Shown: piece by piece, positions 48,440 to 60,998 of the stretch | Position numbering within the stretch: the stretch's first letter is position 1 | Layout: each line of letters opens with the position of its first letter | Made by a program: the position numbers and the translations under genes | Notes under the pieces: generated by a model | The model's input: only the letters and a program-made list of their open reading frames with translations | What the model was told of the DNA's origin: nothing | Database searches by the model: none | Source: Druceiella hillmani | Taxonomy: Eukaryota > Arthropoda > Insecta > Lepidoptera > Hepialidae | Assembly (NCBI GenBank): GCA_039881145.1 | Contig: JAYKKI010000064.1 | Coordinates: 3,488,501 to 3,552,500 of the forward strand | Direction of reading: 5' to 3' | DNA length: 64,000 nt

Positions 48440-49283
48440 GCAGGAAGACGTCCACTACGGGCCACAGGTCTTCTCCGTTCTTTTTAGTTCTTACACTATT
48501 GTCGAGTGGTCCTGGTCATTGTGTCAAGTATGTTGCAGATAAGTGATGCGCAGGATACGACGGCATTCCTCTCTAACAGCTGTTGTCCGAGTGCAATCAT
48601 GTAGGAGAATGTCCAGAGTTACCCTGACCTAATCTATGCATCTCATCGACGCTGTCCCACGTGGTCTGGTACATTTCAATTTACCCTGTACCAACAGGCG
48701 CTCAATATTATCATTGCTATAGCACGACACATGACCAAAGAATTTCATTATGATTTTTTTAACAATATTGGATAAACGCTGCCTCGTATCCAGCTTTTCT
48801 TCTTGGAATATAATGCATTAGCACAGAACTCATACTCTAAGCAATCTTCTCCAACACCAAAATTTCCAGGGTGTCTATATTTCTCTTGCGCTTTCGCGTA
48901 GCATCCTTGAGTCTACGGCGTAGAGATGGAAAATGGAAAATACTATTTGTTAAACAAATCGGGTTTTTATTGATTTTATTGTTCTTCCATATCTTCCTTA
49001 ACATATCCCTAGCAGAATTTTGTAATCATCATAGGCCTTCTGATTTGGTTAGCCATTATTAGAAATGAAGGTCCCCAAATGATCGAATCATCTCACGATT
49101 TGCTGGCTGTGTAACTTCTGGCGAATTATAGTTAGCACGTTCAACAGTCATGGTGTCCGTCTTATTGAGATTAATTTTCAATCTGAAAACAAGGCTTTTT
49201 TTTGCATATGATGAATAAGATTTAATTTTTTTTAAATTCAAAGTTTTAAATCTGTCCGTCCAGTTATCGAAAGCCATTCCCAT
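48440..49283 (-). pseudogene. Decayed RTE-type non-LTR reverse transcriptase (C-terminal half)
   Basis: Read on the minus strand, three blocks appear in the right order. Near 49190-49060: RLKINLNKTDTMTV, then NSPEVTQPAN and a degenerate RSFGDLHF (normally ...YLG), the end of the palm/thumb region. Near 48920-48850: RKRNIDTLEILVLEKI, resembling the RHKIDALEMWCWRRML segment. Near 48780-48570: KFFGHVSCYSNDNIERLL, VQGKLKCTRPRGTASMR, then CTRTTAVREECRRI, the characteristic end of proteins annotated in insects as endonuclease-reverse transcriptase. An in-frame TAG follows MRCID and shifts separate the blocks, so it is dead. The catalytic YADD block and the endonuclease are missing: the copy is 5'-truncated, as usual for LINEs. 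Its 5' end abuts the dispersed element at 49245. Confidence 0.75.
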
Positions 49284-49562
49284 TAAAAGTTTAATAACCC
49301 AGCATAATCATTAGTATTAAGCTTTTATCATAGAAATGTACTCTGTTGATATTTTTTGACCCTTACCGTAAATGCTATTTGACTATGAATTCAATTGAAT
49401 ACAAATATATAGAGTGCGCTCTCACTGACTTTCTTTAAAAGTCGTCCTAAATTATAATACTTATCACAATAAGTAGATTCAAATCCTTTTTATAAGCCAT
49501 CCTTATCTCTTCCCTATACGTGTCACAGTTTTGTTATTTATATTGAATTTTATCTAATTCTG

Positions 49563-49625
<63 letters not shown>

Positions 49626-49920
49626 ATCCTTATTCCGTTTTGTGAGTTGATTAATCAGTCTACCACAGTACTCATATTTCTCACTTGATTCATCGTGGTT
49701 ACCTGTAAGAGGTGGCTCAATAAGGTTATTAGAGCAATAAGGTCGCTACTGTATAATTAGTTATCTAAGCTCACCGTTAACTTCCATTAAAATATAGTAC
49801 ACCCTATTGTGGGGGGTATTGTTATAAATGTATTTAAAAATGAAGTTTAATTTCTAGTGTTAAATCCAGTTTATGCTTGAAGACGGCGTGTAATATGACC
49901 CTCTTTTCCAATTTTTCAAC
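49245..49920. repeat. Dispersed element with internal (TA)n, copy 2
   Basis: Longer copy of the 46455-46900 element with the TA run at 49566-49622 in the same relative place, so the microsatellite is a native part of the element. It includes 'gagcaataaggtcgctactg', a phrase like the 3' ends of insect LINEs/SINEs (aataaggccgcc...). Confidence 0.85.
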
Positions 49921-52900
49921 TATTTGTTTGAAAAATAAGGAAAATTCTAAATACTAAAATCTGAAATGAAATTATTTTGATTAACTTACTGAAATAATTT
50001 AGAAAAATATAGACAATTTCTGAGCCCTATTTTATTCATGTTCCAACATTCCCTTAACCAGATTATTGTTTACAATTCTATTCACTATTATTCTCACTAT
50101 ATTAAAAAAAACTGTGACACAAATGACTAACAGAAAAATACACATAAAAGAGAACAAATATAGACGATATACGGAATTGCAAGAATCGTAACGAATTTCC
50201 TCTTCCCTATGCAAACTTGTCCAGCGTTCTTTTGCAACGTTTGTGGGCGTTATTTTGAAATTGGCGCACTGTCTGTGTGCCGATTTCTCGAAAATATTTA
50301 CCATAGCAAATTAAAATCACCAGCAATCATTTTTATGTTTGAAAGTCTATTAAATTTTATTATTCTTTCACAAACCTGAGAATTAATGCAGAAGTTATGA
50401 ACATTTTTCTTAGCCCGATACTGTTCATTTTAAATAAAACCGTACGGACTGCTTTAGTGGACGGGAATTTTGTCCGTACATAAATACATAGATACATACA
50501 TTTTTATATAAATTTAGTATGACCCATTTTTTTTATTTCCAGTATTCACGATTGGTAGAGTTACAACGACATGAGAGCAATCTCAATAGCACATTTCATT
50601 AGAGAAATTTTGCCAGTAATTTAAAAAGGAAAGCGGTAGAATGCTATCTCGTGCCGTCAACTTAAAATTGACTGTAATGTTTTTGGTAACTAATCTTATC
50701 GCTTTTAACAAATATTCGTGTCGACTGACTTCAGCTCTAATTAACAATACGTGGCAAAGTTATCGAATAGAGTTAAGAATAATGTTTCATATATTTTATT
50801 GGGAGAATCTTAAGGATTTCATTAAAGAACTTTTCTAACTCTTTAAAGGCATTTTCTGGCAAATATTTTATAAATTTGTTATTTTAAATAATACTTTTAA
50901 TTATAGAATTAAATACCTTTCACTGCAATTTCGTCTGCATGGAATTCCGAAACGTAAACTCGCTATCGTTTATTATACTCTTATATTACATACAAGATAA
51001 TTAGTTTCGTTCAAATCCTGTGCGGATCAACTTGGGCAGCCTCTCCCTCGTTCCCTGCCCATCATCAATTTGGCGGAGATTTTATTTAATTTTCTACTTA
51101 AACTTTTTATTGTCATAATTTCCAGCCCTTGTAACTTGTAATGAAATAAAAATGTATACGGTCTCAGAGTAATTATCTATAATTTATATAAAATTTATTA
51201 CACTATCTTCAGTTAAATCCGTTCATGTCAACAAAAGATGGACGTACAATCTGTGTTCTTTAACCTTGCATTCGTTTTAGTAACTGAATATATAAACGGA
51301 AAAAATATTTCAAAGGATTCATTAAAAACATTGGAAAATCACGGATAAGGTGGAAATTTGAAATCGCAGACTTTAATTTCTTTTAACCTTTATATAAACT
51401 ATCTGTATAGAAAAATATTTGTATTAATAATGTGGTACAATTTTCTAGACTATATGGAAAATTCATTGACTGGTTTCAATATTCCATGTATGAAGCAAAA
51501 TTGTAGTAAATCAAAAGTAGGATATTTTTTTCCGTTCAAAGAGGTATTTAGTTTAACTATACTCTAGCCCTATCGGCATTAGTAGAAATTTGGTTTAACC
51601 GCCAATAAAACCTCTCAAATTTTCAGTTTGAGGGTTTCATTAAATGTTACAGAAAGACGTAATTGAATCACACAAAAAAATACGCAAAAAAAATTGTCCG
51701 CGTATTTCGACTACGAAGAATCAACTTTATTCTTTATTTTAATGTGGTATATTCTCCACATAACTTTTTAAAAATGAAAATGTATGGCCAATAAAAAGCA
51801 TTTAGTTTAGAGAATTGTAGCTTCTATTAAAATAAATTTTAATAAAAAACGTGAATGAATACAAAAATACATCTGAAAACAAAACAAACCTCCGAAAATA
51901 TTTCCAAATCAAAGAAAACTTGTTACAATGAAATAAAATTGTATACGGTATCAGAGTAATTATCTATAATTTATGTAAAATTCATTACACTATTTTCAGT
52001 TAAATCCGTTCATGTTAACAAAAGATAAAAAACAATAGGCAGTTAAAATAAAAAAACAATAAGCAGTTAAAGTAACAACTTTCATGACATTTCAGTCGAA
52101 ACAAATCAATATTCTAAAGTTTGCTAATATGAGAAAAACTTTTAATTTTCTTAGAATTACTTCTCTCAGGATCAGCCTCTAAGAATAAGAATCAGTCAGT
52201 CCTCAGGTAACGATATTATTTCTGTCAATAATAACGCAACCTTTCACTCTTTCATTAAAATATTATTTTACTTAGAGACGCATAACAATTTGTTACTTAT
52301 ATATTTATTCTAAGATAATTGTAATAGTACATCAATACTACATCTTTAACGACGTAACAAAAGCACGTTTTTGCGCGCGTCTCAGTTCACTGTTGCTTTT
52401 TGTATGTTAGTGCGTTATATGTTTGCATATTTATGTGCTTGCGTTGTCTATGAGTTAATGCAACGTATAATTACACAAACACCGAATTATGACATTATGT
52501 AAGTGCCTTTATTTGTTGTGAGCATTCAAAGTTGAAACAGCACCATTCCAAAGCTATAAAGCTCCAATATCTTCGGCGTTTACTCAGGGAATTCAAAGTA
52601 AAGTAAATTAAAAAAAATGTACTGAGATTAGATATAACTGAAAAAAATGTATAGAGAAAGAATTTTTAAAATCGGTTCAAGGAAAGAAAATCTTAAAATG
52701 TAGCATTTCATGGTCGAGTTACGGTTTTGACAAATGTTAAAACCGTTAAACGGTAATGTACATTAATATAAAAACGTCACTAAACGTTAATATACGTTTT
52801 AAAACGTTAATATACGTGTCACTCATTGAGAGTCAATCAATATAATTATTTCTTTTAATATCATCTTTTTCAATGCACTGTTTTTAACTGTTGCATTGAT

Positions 52901-54576
52901 TCTCAAAACATTGTAATCCTTTTAATTCGCATTATGTTTTCCTCTAAACTAATAAACTCGTAATTTTGCTTGATAATCTAAAAGCGAATATGAGTAAAGC
53001 GGTATTAAAACTGTTTTACCTTTTAGATCAAAATGTGTCTCTTTTTGCATATGCAATTGTGTTAGTAGTGTACGCGGTATTATCACTAACGATGTAGTAA
53101 TCACTGTGTCCATTATTCGATTCGTAAGTAGTAATATGATATATGCGTGTGAAATTAGATTACAAAACCAAAAGTGCATCACTTTAGGAGAATAAGAAGA
53201 AAAAACTGAATAGAAAAATAATTTATCCTGACGTGCTATTCATGTTCCTGGCATATCCTATCAATGAGCTTGTAAAAATTGCAAACTGCCTATTTTTTGT
53301 AAACATACGAAGTTGTTAGAAGTATATCAGATAGCAAGTTTCTCAGTGTCTTTCTCCAGCAGAGTGTTACGAGCGGATTACAGCTAAACTCAAGCAAATT
53401 CTTAGAGGTAGGCTACTGCTAACTGTATGAAAATAAAGTTAATAGGAGGTTCGTTCAGTGAGGTAATAGATTTAGGAGTTAGATTTGGTTTGCGCCAAAC
53501 ATTTTGTGGATATGTGTCAGATGTACGTATTTCTTCGAATCATTTTTAGTACGGAGAAAGAAAGTAGTTAAAATATAGAGTATACGAAACTATACGAAAC
53601 CATCTAGAGTCTAATGATTGAATATATTTAAAAAATGTTCCTTCTATCTTGGACGATATGGTTACTTCCATTTTCTACCGCCTGCCAAGTCTCAACTCTT
53701 TACAGTGCATAAAAGGCCTTTCATATGTAAAATTAATTTTTTTGATTATCAAATGAAAATATTTTCAACCTAATTTCTTGAGAAGAGGAGTCGTGTTCTT
53801 CATGCATAACAAACTTCTAGTTGAAAGAATCTAAAATCTTCCCCGTACGAAACAATCTAAAGAAAGAAATGTTGAAAGAATCTAAAGTTGTTTATTGCTT
53901 CTACAAAACTGACGACAACGCAAACCCAAAGAGTTGTTTCTTACGAAGAATGAGAATCCTCTTCTCAACAAAACAGGCCACAAAGTGTTTTCATTCAACA
54001 CCCGAAAAATTAATTTCATAAGTAAAAAGCCTCTCGTAAGCTGCCAAAAAAAGAGACTTAGAAAATACAGAAGAAAATCAGCTGCGATTAGATCAAAGAT
54101 AAAAGTTCCAGGTTTTAAAAGAACATATTTGACTCATTCAGTCATCAGGTTCTATTTGATATCTTGTAGTTTTAAAATATTAAAGCTAGCTTCCTTCTCC
54201 TCACTAGCCATTCTTTGAAGAAACACTAAATTTTACCATTTATCTACAAAATTTCAGAAGACAATCAAATCTAACTCCCAAAGCTATATCACACTAACGG
54301 GCCGCTTACATTGTATTTGTACGCGAAAAAATTACACGATTAGCGTAACTCACCATTGAGCATTTGCTTAAATTCAGATGTAAGCCACTCGCAACACTTC
54401 ACTTAAGAAAAGCATTGAATCACGCTAAAATAACTCGTGATCTGCTAATCTGCTTCATGTCGCCCACAAATAACAGGCAACCCGCAATTTTAACCATATT
54501 CTTGATATTACAAGAGATAACACTTAACGTTTTTAATGAAATAAAAATGAAATCAATTAGCAACTTTGCAATTTAT
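49921..54576. other. Intergenic, sparse repeats
   Basis: The only clear structure is a direct repeat of about 100 bp: 51140-51242 and 51930-52028 ('gtatacgg.(c/t)tcagagtaa', 'ttaaatccgttcatgt'). The segment 52735-52810 has short 'aacgttaatatacgtt' reiterations. Frames around 53821-54218 are Lys/Arg-rich and change frame midway. They could be a decayed basic protein gene but match nothing I know. Confidence 0.45.
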
Positions 54577-55070
54577 TTATTGTTTTTCAAAATAGTCTCC
54601 GTGGCACTCTATGCATCATTTCATTCGATGGAACCATTGAGATAAGCAGTCTATCCACTCTTCCTTAGACGTCTCTTCCACGAATCTTTTCAAAGGCATT
54701 TTTATCTTTTCTTCAGCATCCTGGAATGGTATTCCTCTCAGTTTATCATTCTTGGTAATAATGAAAATTGCATGGTGTTAGTTTGGGTTCATATGGAGAA
54801 TAAACATTAATTTCTACACCTGATGTGGTCAAATATTCAGGCCTTCTTATGGTTGAATATACAAAGGTGTTGTCGTGATAAACAAGGAATATAATGCAAG
54901 GAATTTTTTCCAAAACAACAAGAAAATAATTGCAACTATACAAGCTTGCGGCAACTATTCTTTTGTTTTCCAGGACAATAGTTGCATAGTAACCCGTCCA
55001 TCTGAAGAACGAGGCAACCATATCTTTTCCAGCACTTTATCCTTTCTCCGCCTTTCTCCGGAAGGAAACG
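54577..55070 (-). pseudogene. Mariner-like transposase pseudogene (C-terminal catalytic part)
   Basis: Read on the minus strand from about 55070: SAGKDMVASFFRWTGYY, then ATIVLENKRIV, then FLVYHDN, then SPYEPKLTPCNF, then a frame change and IECHGDYFEKQ followed by a stop near 54577. This is the standard order for DD34D mariner transposases (SAGK.MASFF..TG, HHDN, PPYSPDLAP.DF, C...GEYFEK). The second catalytic Asp is present in YHDN. Exactly 34 residues separate it from the third catalytic position, which is Asn here. That substitution and the internal stops and shifts make it inactive. The N-terminal DNA-binding region and the first catalytic Asp are not evident upstream. I did not find convincing terminal inverted repeats. 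Confidence 0.85.
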
Positions 55071-56534
55071 GCCACTGCTCAAACTGCCTTTTATATAATA
55101 ACAAATTCATGTAAAGTACCTCAGTAGATTAGCAAATAGGTCAATTTTTTAAATTTCTGTCTATTTTTTAATAAAATTATTACAAATGACCAGTTTTAAG
55201 GACTTTCAGTTGTATCTTCGTATATGCCAGAATCATTAATAATTTGTCAGGATATATCAGTTTTACCATGAAATCTTTGTTGTTTATCATACCCATATGA
55301 TACTCGGCATAAAGGAACATGGAAAGTGACACAAAGAACACCTGTCTTACGTTACGGGAGATAGTACAATCAACAGTTTACACGTACTTATCATGTTATT
55401 ACCTACTCAAGTAACGGACACGGATTATCGCACCATGACTATCGTATCTCGTGCACTACTAACTCAAATGCATGTGAAAACACAAATACATTTCGTGTTT
55501 AAACAGTGAAACATATCTATAGGTATCAATCATGTCTGTTTGCTTATCATTTTTGGATCACCACGTTATCAAGCCGACGGTTCAAAGAAAAAACAAAATT
55601 ATAGTCCTTTAGGGGAAACACATTATGTGAATTAAATGGATTAGAACGTTTTGAGGGGTAAAGCAATTGTTGAAAACATTGCTGTGATAGCAATGAAGAT
55701 AAAAAATTTTGCATATTAACACTTGTAATGCTTGGCACGTATACTAATGTGCCCTGTGTTGGGTTAAGTGTACTTTAGGAAAAATACTAATAAAAACAAC
55801 ATACTAACAGTTGAAAAGGCCACTTACCATTGTTTTGACGAAAAAATAGATTTAAGAAGTGTTTTTATTTCTGATAAGCTACCGTGAAATATAAGTTTCA
55901 GATGCATGATGGGATCACTCAATTTTTTTTACCGATTTAACTTTTTACATTTTCTGTTTTTTTTGTTCAATATTTCATAGTTTATTGTTTTTTTTACTTT
56001 TATGTTGTTTGGTTAGAGAATATTCAGTATATATTATGTATAAAAATGAATATTTTGAATGAAACGGATATTTTTCTGCGCAAATTTGATTTTGCAACGA
56101 TATATTTTTTATATAGTTTTTTCAAATTAATATGCATTTTTATACAAAATATTATTATTGACTGTTATATAATATGTATAAAAATTGTACACTATGTAAA
56201 ATATTTTTTTTAATTTTATTTATATTTCTTTTGGAAAAAGAACAGTAAGTGGTATTTGCTTCTACTCAAACCAAAGTTTGATATGAAATTTAATTAAATA
56301 AAGAAAAATAGGGAAAAATTCATCATTGATCAAATACCCTTCTTTATTACTAACCAATGAAAATTTTATTAAAATCACCTAGCCGTCGTAAAGTTTTTTG
56401 CGAACATAGCAATACCTTTCAACCATATTATTATTGTTCATAAACGTGTCATATTACGATGCGACCAATGTCATGTGACCAGTGGTTGAATACAGCTAAC
56501 TACTAAACTAAAGCCACTAATATTTACGTAAAAG
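55071..56534. other. Intergenic, nothing recognised
   Basis: AT-rich. The minus-strand frame 55547-55738 has no recognisable feature. Confidence 0.5.
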
Positions 56535-56745
56535 TTCTGTTTGACCACTACAATATACAAGTCCTGTTCGACCACTGCAACATATAAGCCCTGTTTGAAA
56601 ACTACAATTTACAAAATTTAGTTGACCACTACACATTCAAGTCCTGTTTGATCACTATAATGTAAAGTGCTATCTGAATACTATAATATGCTAGTCCGGT
56701 TTAACCACTAAAACATACTTATAATTTTTAACCACTACATTATTT
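56535..56745. repeat. Degenerate minisatellite, about 31-36 bp, six to seven units
   Basis: 'ctgtttgaccactacaatat' then 'acaagtc' recurs with drift (gttcgaccactgcaac, gttgaccactacaca, gtttgatcactataat, gtttaaccactaaaac). Confidence 0.75.
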
Positions 56746-56956
56746 TTAGGTATGAAAACTGTAAAAATGTTGCGATCTGTGTAAAGTTCTTGTATGCATC
56801 ATTTCTGCACAACGTGGACACTTCAAGAAATCGAGAAGAAAAAGATAAAGACTTGGCCATGTGGTGCTGGATTCCGTACTAATGTCCCATACTCCTAAGT
56901 GAATAGCATCAAGCAGCTTCTACCGACCTTTGTACAATCTCTGATACTCAGATTAT

Positions 56957-57185
56957 TTGTCCATCCCTTACGGTGGAACTAGATCTCCAGCGGAACTAGT
57001 TGTCGTGCAGTGTGAATTTGAATGCTCTAGAGCACGCGAACTGCTATATGAAATCTGCTATCAGCGATCCCTACAGGAGTGCACAACAAATAGAGAGAGA
57101 TGGCGAAATCGTAAGACGAGTTACATCAGCCCCTTGCAGTATGATGAAGAAAAAAGTTCCGTTTTTCTCGAAAAAAAATTTAATG
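56957..57185 (+). other. GC-richer block ending in a consensus 5' splice site
   Basis: Two overlapping frames (starting 56957 and 57000) stay open through a block less AT-rich than its surroundings and end at ATG|GTAAGTAG (donor at 57186). One frame gives RSAQQIERDGEIVRRV... and MMKKKVPFFSKK, the other ECSRARELLYEICYQ. Neither is recognised, and no acceptor or next exon was established. It is a candidate exon only. Confidence 0.25.
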
Positions 57186-57644
57186 GTAAGTAGTATTTCT
57201 ATTAAACTACCTAAATATTAATACTATCTTTTACCGTATGAATTTACAAAGGCATGAAAATATAGTAAAATTGGCAAAAATTGACAACAAACTATAAGAT
57301 CTAGGGTGTTTGAAATAGTTTTTTTTCTTCTTCTAGCCAGATTTACCAATCGATAGAATTAAATTTTTGGTCCAGCTATTTTGGAAAAAAGAGGGCGTTT
57401 ATACGATTTTGCACATTTTGGTTCATATGATGATACGTCATTTAAAATTCTGAAAAAAATATTTTCATTGTATTGCATATAAAATGATTTCATTGTAACT
57501 TTTCCTTTAAAAATCGTACACGATTTGTAAGAATTCCCCCACACGATACATAAAATTGACAAAAAATTACTAATGGCTAATTTGTTCCCCGTAAAATTAC
57601 CATACAAATATTTTAAAGTGTGCTATTACAAAATATATAGGTTA

Positions 57645-57790
57645 ATATTATTTATTACTAAGCCCAATTTTATTTTTCCGCGTCCAACGATTTCTGAGAA
57701 AATTGGCTGAGAAAAATAGACAGAAATATGGACGGGCTTGTGAGCGATCTTATAAATGTTCTTTTTGTATGTTGCGCAAAATATTTTTCT
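57645..57790 (+). repeat. Dispersed 'gttccg' repeat, copy 8
   Basis: 'ttattactaagcccaatttt', 'cgatttctgagaaaattggc', 'gacagaaatatggacgggc' and 'gtgagcgatcttataaatgt' follow family order. Confidence 0.65.
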
Positions 57791-58219
57791 GGGATACCAG
57801 TTGATAAAAAAATTCAAATCAATCTAGTTACAAAGAATAGTGTCAATTAGACACATTACAAAAGAAATAGGGAATGTGTTGAAAATGAAAAAGTGAGAAA
57901 AACATTTTTTTCAAAAATATTGGTAAGAAAAATCTAAAAATAATCAATCGGTCATATTGATAATAAGGTCATCGTTAATAAAAAAATATAATAATAGTGA
58001 AACGTTGTTTGTTTGTTTCTTTGTTTATCCTTCTTTCACTCTCTCGACCCGATAAATTTCAATGAAAATTTATAAATTCATAATATTCAAATAATTATTA
58101 AATTTACTAAACAATCTAAATAAGCTTTAATTAATAATGAGAATAAATATACTGAAAATTTGTTGTAACCTATTAACTTTAAGTATTTAATAAATGGTAA
58201 AGTAATAATTTATGATTTA

Positions 58220-58330
58220 TTATGCAAATAAATATAAACTGAATTGGAAACGGTCTGGCAGATGATTGGCTTACAACAGAAAGCCAGCAGAAAAATAAAA
58301 TAGTGGACCACTCGTCTGTCAAATAAACAA
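58220..58330 (+). repeat. MITE end, related to 62652-63006
   Basis: 'acggtctggcagatgattgg', 'cagcagaaaaataaaatagt' and 'gaccactcgtctgtcaaata' match the right end of the complete element at 62.65-63.0 kb. The left end is missing. Confidence 0.75.
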
Positions 58331-58369
58331 TGTAAATATATGTTAAGTGAGCAACTTCACGATATCTTT

Positions 58370-58500
58370 CTCCTAAAGATTTTATGTTGCATAGTGAGCA
58401 ACTTCATTCCCTCAAATTTTGTCGCATTCATAAAATTTCACTTTGATCATTCTTTCATAACGCGCCTAAAGAAGTACAACTTCAAAAATTTATATAAATT
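58370..58500 (+). repeat. Dispersed 'cgcctaaagaagtataactt' repeat, copy 1
   Basis: 'cataacgcgcctaaagaagt' and 'acaacttcaaaaat' also occur inverted at about 62030-62130 and, in altered form, at 63125-63240 ('ccaaaggagtataacttcta', 'gcgggtacataagtacacgc'). Similar frames across copies (SFITRLKKYNFKN and FLITRLKKNNFKK) come from this shared DNA and not from a protein gene. Confidence 0.6.
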
Positions 58501-58663
58501 TTTCATATTAAAATATATGAAAAATATCGTAGTTATCTTAATTATTGATCGATTTATCACATCGTCTATAAAAATACTATTAACCCAAAGATTGTGCGTG
58601 CATGGCACTCACCTTGCACCGACTTCACTAACGCTTGTATATGTCTATACAGTGTTACAGTAA

Positions 58664-60860
58664 ACTAAACGCACAAAGGCCAACAAAAGATCAAATGGTA
58701 TTGGTCAGATAAATTGAAAAAATGAACTCGTTTTATTTAAATCTTCAGTCAGACAATTAGGAAATCTTACATTTTTATAAATGCTCTTTCTGCCTTCACA
58801 TTCTAGCCTTCAATCTAGTTTAAAGTACCCAGCTAGTATTAGGATGGCATACAAAATATCCTTTTGCCAGTAACAAGACACTTTATTCTTTATCAGTTAA
58901 TCGTAGCTTTGTACTTGATAATGCAATAGTAATTATAATGGAATTTTCTTGCATATAAAATTTAAGCCTTTTGCATCCAATTATCTATTTCGACGAAACT
59001 CTGTCGAATACATATTTGTCTTCTTTATCGAGGTGATGACGTTGGCATAAGTTGATGTTTCGACGTGAAAACTGGCTGAATCGATGCGGTTGCAATGTGC
59101 ATCATATCTATTTTGATCGATGATGGATCATAATATACAAGCAGAAAAGTTCGTTATGTTTGTTATGGACTAATTGGAGTATGAATCATTTATGCTACAT
59201 TCATAAATGTGGCTATAGCTATGGTTCATTCAATATCCATCTATTAGGTGTCTAAGTTACTAGTCAGTAGACGATATGTACTTGTAGATAAATTCGTTTT
59301 AAGGGTCTCGTATCTCAAAAGGAACGAAGAAAGGAGCATATATATATATATATTTATCAGAGCCATCTTTCTCAGAAATTGTGTGATATTGAAACTTAAA
59401 ATTTGGCAAAATAATAAATCGTGTTATCCAAGCCAATGTATTTCAATAGATACATGAAGTAAACAATTTCCGTTTAATTTCATATATGATGTGAAATATC
59501 ATTTTACAGAACAAGTTATACAAATTTCAAAACAATTTTTTTATAATTTTATGTAAACTAGTCCTTGAGATAATATTAGAAATATCACCATAATTATATA
59601 TTAAGAAAAAGACAACGTTACTATATGTTCACGTAAATGTTATCGGAACGCCATAACAAAGTTTCTACGTGTCATAGTTTTAAATAAATTAAAATAAATC
59701 ACGCCTATTAAAGATATACTGAGCCATTTATTAATATAATTAAAAATAACATTTTTTTATAAATAGTTTAATAGAGATACTGTACATTCTTAAATGTTTA
59801 TAAGTGCCGGAACGGAAATCATCATGGTACGAATAGAATTCGTACAACGATGATTCTGATAATATCACTTAATAGTTTTTTAATGTAGAAAATTTTTAAT
59901 GTAAAGGGTTTCCTCTATGGCATACAATTGTTTTCCTTAAGTCTGCAATCATAATTTAAATAAATTCAATTGGAAACCACTCAATTAATAAAACACTCTT
60001 AGTGGTTTTAGAATTAAGTCGTATATAATACGGAATCAGGGAAGAGAGAGAAAGAGAGAATATACTTCCATAAAAATATTTTCAAAAACTATTTAAGTAA
60101 CATTGTCTTTCTTATTGCCTAATACAATCATCGAAGGCGTACGAAAGAGATAAAAAGTATGAACTGAATATGCGTAAGCAGTTCTTTCTAACTTATTAAT
60201 TTATTTAAACCGTTGTTCCCAAAAAAATACATGATTTAAATTAATTAACTGCACTTGCAATAAACTACCTGTTAAGATTAATCTTTAAAACAATTATATA
60301 TATCACCTCCTCTTTTTCTTCTCAGTATCCCTCTCCAACTAGTAAAGGTTGACAGTCAGTTCTGGGTATTTCGTCTTGTCCTTGGTAAGGTGAAAGAGCC
60401 CAGCGGTACTCGTAATTCCCGTCCATTCTTAGATATTACATGACATTGACTTCCTTCTCCTGGCAATTTTTCCCATCATTATTAGTTGCAAGGGCTCATA
60501 TCCGTCATGCCTGGACACATCAGCTAGATATACAATATAGCGTTTTTTGATGGTTTGCAAAAGCTTGCTTTTCTGGTCAACCCGTCACAGAACTTCCTCA
60601 TTAGTGACATTTTGAGTTCAGGATGTAGATATCATTCATCTGTAGGCCCACATTTTTAATGTTTCTATACATTTCCTGAGATCTTTCTTATGACTTTTAC
60701 TTATCTACTTTCACTGAGAAATGATGTATCATCTATCAGTAAAAGTAAAAACACGTATCATCATATGCATCAAATCATTAATTTGAATGATTGAAATAAT
60801 GTTTACAATCAAATTATTGAAGCACTCAGTATTAAATAAGGGTTTCCTCCATGGCATACA
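58664..60860. other. Intergenic, few features
   Basis: Includes an imperfect inverted repeat (about 59815-59852). Also present is a segment 'gggtttcctctatggcatac' (59907) whose near copy lies at 60840 beside the candidate exon there. No gene recognised. Confidence 0.45.
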
Positions 60861-60864
60861 ATTT

Positions 60865-60998
60865 CTTCCTAACCCCCACAATCCCGATCCGTATAGGAAC
60901 TGGGAAAATCGTGATATTGTCGCTCCCGCGGCGATTAGAACGGCAGCACCAGTGCAGTACACGATCGCTTCAACGATCATCTGTAACGCGCGGTGCAT
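60865..60998 (-). other. Possible small membrane-protein exon
   Basis: A GC-rich block encodes MHRALQMIVEAIVY, then CTGAAVLIAAGATISRF, then SQFLYGSGLWGLG. This is a plausible start followed by one hydrophobic, membrane-spanning-like segment, with G/C-rich third codon positions unlike the neighbourhood. An in-frame TAA lies just upstream (about 61019), so this would be a first exon starting at ATG 60998. No clear donor is present, though GTTAGG at about 60877 is a weak one. The frame can also run on to 60729 (89 codons). I do not recognise the protein. The plus strand is open here too. Confidence 0.35.

Noticed and set aside
50032..50304. 90-codon minus-strand frame
   Set aside because: Has a polar then hydrophobic stretch but no recognised domain or splice context.
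51000..51030. tRNA-like B box 'gttcaaatcctgtgcgga'
   Set aside because: No A box, acceptor stem or anticodon arm can be drawn from the upstream sequence.
53821..54218. Two overlapping Lys/Arg-rich plus-strand frames
   Set aside because: Could be a decayed basic protein gene, but the A-rich composition alone gives Lys/Arg codons and nothing supports homology.
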